From the NCBI GenBank assembly GCA_041581935.1, contig JBFICP010000175.1, positions 1-6,812 on the forward strand: DNA of 6,812 nucleotides, read 5' to 3'. Each line of letters begins with the position of its first letter. Within the stretch, counting starts at the first letter, position 1. This DNA comes from JAABYT01 sp041581935 (GTDB taxonomy: Bacteria; Pseudomonadota; Gammaproteobacteria; HK1). Of this stretch, positions 5,573 through 6,812 are shown piece after piece. The notes beneath the pieces were generated by a model. The model made no database searches and was not told where the DNA came from. It saw only the letters and a list, made by a program, of their open reading frames with translations. The position numbers and the translations under genes were made by a program.

Positions 5573-6436
5573 CAGCAGTCGACCGGCAAAACCGTCGATG
5601 CCGACGCCGACGCGTCCCGGCATTCGTTCGATGGCAGATGCCACCATGGCATCCCGGTAGACGAGCTCGACCGAGCGCGGATCCACCGCAGCCATGGCTT
5701 CGGGCAGCGCTGTGCGCGCCGTGCGCGAGCCGTCGGCGGTACCGTCACCGCCGATGAAGTGATCGATGACGACGGCGTCGGCACAGCGCGAAATGCGCGC
5801 GAAGAAGCCTTGTGGATCCACGATGGGCAGCAGCGGCGCCACCGTGATTACCACGTGCAGGCCGGCCTCGCGCAAAAGTGCGGCGGCCTCGAGCCGTTTC
5901 GACACGGAGCTTGCCGGCGGCGGCAGGCCCGGCAGGCGGTCGCGATCGCTTTCGATCGAAATATGAATCCTGAGGTCGCAGCGCCCCGCGAGTGCACGAC
6001 AGACGCCGACGCTGTGCGTGACCCGATGGGTATGCGTTTGAATAATGAGCTCGTCGGGTGGTTTCTCTAGCATGGCTCCGAGCACCGCACGAGTAATTCC
6101 GAAACGCCGCTCGTGAGGCACGAAGGGGTCGGTCGCGCTCGACATGAATATGCTGAAACGCCCGCGGTTTGCACGCGCCCAGCGACACTCACGGTCGTAT
6201 TGGGCAAGATAAGCGCTGGCTGCATTTTCGCGCGCTTCGAGAAAGCTGCCCCATTCGGCGCCGCGAGTAACAAACGGATTGTGCCTGACATAGCAGCCGA
6301 CGCCGCACAGGCTGTTACCGAACGAGCAGCCGCGGTACGGTTGCAGGGAATGCGAGCTGACGGTTTTGAGGTACCCGGAGCTGCGCGTGAGGATACTTCG
6401 CACCGACGCCGTGGTCACAGTCATCGACATGGTCAT
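5564..6436 (-). CDS. Radical SAM protein, spore-photoproduct-lyase-like group, with atypical CX6CX3C motif
   Basis: The 290-residue product carries PYRGCSFGNSLCGVGCY (33-49), where radical SAM enzymes bind their [4Fe-4S] cluster. The cysteines (37, 44, 48) are spaced CX6CX3C, not the usual CX3CX2C. Downstream features fit the SPL/Rv2578c-like branch: SSATDPF (99-105), in place of the usual TDPYQP-type motif, IIQTHTHRV (131-139), the strand RIHISIESDRDRLPGL (156-171) with a likely SAM-contacting segment, and GVGIDGF near the end. It is therefore probably a SAM-cleaving radical enzyme, cytoplasmic and oxygen-sensitive, of unknown substrate. No SPASM, B12 or RiPP-recognition domain is present. 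ATG 6436 follows GGGACGGG; ATG 6430 or 6424 are possible. It starts 30 bases after the creatininase-family gene and is likely cotranscribed with it. Confidence 0.8.
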   Translation of the reverse strand: MTMSMTVTTASVRSILTRSSGYLKTVSSHSLQPYRGCSFGNSLCGVGCYVRHNPFVTRGAEWGSFLEARENAASAYLAQYDRECRWARANRGRFSIFMSSATDPFVPHERRFGITRAVLGAMLEKPPDELIIQTHTHRVTHSVGVCRALAGRCDLRIHISIESDRDRLPGLPPPASSVSKRLEAAALLREAGLHVVITVAPLLPIVDPQGFFARISRCADAVVIDHFIGGDGTADGSRTARTALPEAMAAVDPRSVELVYRDAMVASAIERMPGRVGVGIDGFAGRLLAR

Positions 6437-6466
6437 CCCGTCCCGTCACGGCATGGTGCGTAACCT

Positions 6467-6812
6467 TCAGGTATCAACGAAGTCCTGGTAATCCCTCGCG
6501 ATATCGCTGACTGCCGCCTGGTAGAGCTTCTCGCCGGCCTCGACGCTGGCGAGCGACGAGTCGGCGCCGATGCGCCCGTCGGGGAATCGTCGGCGGTAAT
6601 CGTCGGCGTCCAGAATCGGGCCCGTCGGAGCGATGCGAGGGCTCTGCGGCGCAGATTTTACGGCGTTCGGATACGCGAAGTAGGTGAGCGATACCTCTGA
6701 GGGTGTCGCGTGGCTGCCCTCCGAGCTTCCGAACAACGATTGGGTCAGGGTCTTGACTGCGGGCGCCATGTACCAGTTACTGAGCTTGCAACGAACGCTG
6801 GGATGGTTACCC
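6467..6812 (-). CDS. C-terminal part of a creatininase-family amidohydrolase (5' end outside window)
   Basis: The reading frame is open from the right edge to the stop at 6467, giving the last 114 residues; an internal Met is not the start. The fragment shows the end of the creatininase fold: a helix, GSHATPSEVSLTYFAYP in the place of the family's HAGxxETSxxLxxxP active-site loop (His34 and Glu39 of the fragment conserved), then FPDGRIGADSSLAS and a final helix beginning EAGEKLY. Creatininase-family enzymes are metal-dependent hydrolases of cyclic amides, formamides or peptide bonds (creatinine amidohydrolase, FAPy deformylase ArfB, mycofactocin peptidase MftE). The substrate here cannot be read from this part; the metal-binding N-terminal half is missing. 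The family's usual length of about 250 residues suggests that a little more than half of the gene lies outside. Confidence 0.75.
   Translation of the reverse strand, partial: GNHPSVRCKLSNWYMAPAVKTLTQSLFGSSEGSHATPSEVSLTYFAYPNAVKSAPQSPRIAPTGPILDADDYRRRFPDGRIGADSSLASVEAGEKLYQAAVSDIARDYQDFVDT

Noticed and set aside
3413..6812. A complete RiPP cluster made of the acidic peptide, the radical SAM protein and the creatininase-family hydrolase
   Set aside because: The peptide is on the other strand and 2 kb away, the radical SAM protein has no SPASM or peptide-recognition domain, and the genes between are an unrelated Nudix protein and envelope proteins.

Overview
The window looks like a stretch of GC-rich chromosome from a Proteobacterium, most likely a Gammaproteobacterium. 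The basis is the DUF1631 protein, a DUF4136 lipoprotein, a short secreted protein resembling the 17 kDa surface-antigen family, and a bacterial Tnr3-type Nudix protein. No mobile element, RNA gene or CRISPR array was seen. Long open frames antisense to the real genes come from GC-rich codon use and are not annotated.

Positions 1-2916 (minus strand) are one uninterrupted reading frame of 972 codons that runs off the left edge. Its N-terminal ~610 residues are DUF1631-like, and the end visible in the window (about 933-972) resembles the C-terminal module of the same family. Between them sits a complete PP2C/PPM-type serine/threonine phosphatase domain whose two halves are in swapped order: the VGDSR, SDGLTD and GRDN half comes first, the RSHNED and DGMGG half second. 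This is a circular permutation inserted inside another protein, and it is the main discovery of the window.

Positions 2917-3412 hold no convincing gene. The left part has several inverted repeats upstream of the DUF1631-PP2C gene. The right part has an AT-rich probable promoter, a CRP-like palindrome and a leader with three hairpins. These precede a very strong Shine-Dalgarno sequence and a 46-codon acidic peptide gene on the plus strand (3413-3553). A compact hairpin at 3555-3572 probably ends transcription from both sides.

Positions 3572-6812 are a minus-strand run of five genes, transcribed from right to left. They are the C-terminal part of a creatininase-family hydrolase (cut by the window edge), a radical SAM protein with an atypical CX6CX3C cysteine motif, a small secreted protein, a DUF4136 lipoprotein and a Nudix hydrolase with a DUF4743-like N-terminus. 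Spacings are 30, 135, 5 and 25 bases, so creatininase/radical SAM and secreted protein/lipoprotein/Nudix may be two transcription units. The 135-base gap holds a hairpin and a short tandem repeat. The creatininase and radical SAM genes look like a functional pair of unknown substrate. The secreted protein and the lipoprotein are envelope proteins. The Nudix protein probably acts on oxidised thiamine diphosphate by family analogy. No shared pathway for the whole run can be shown from sequence.
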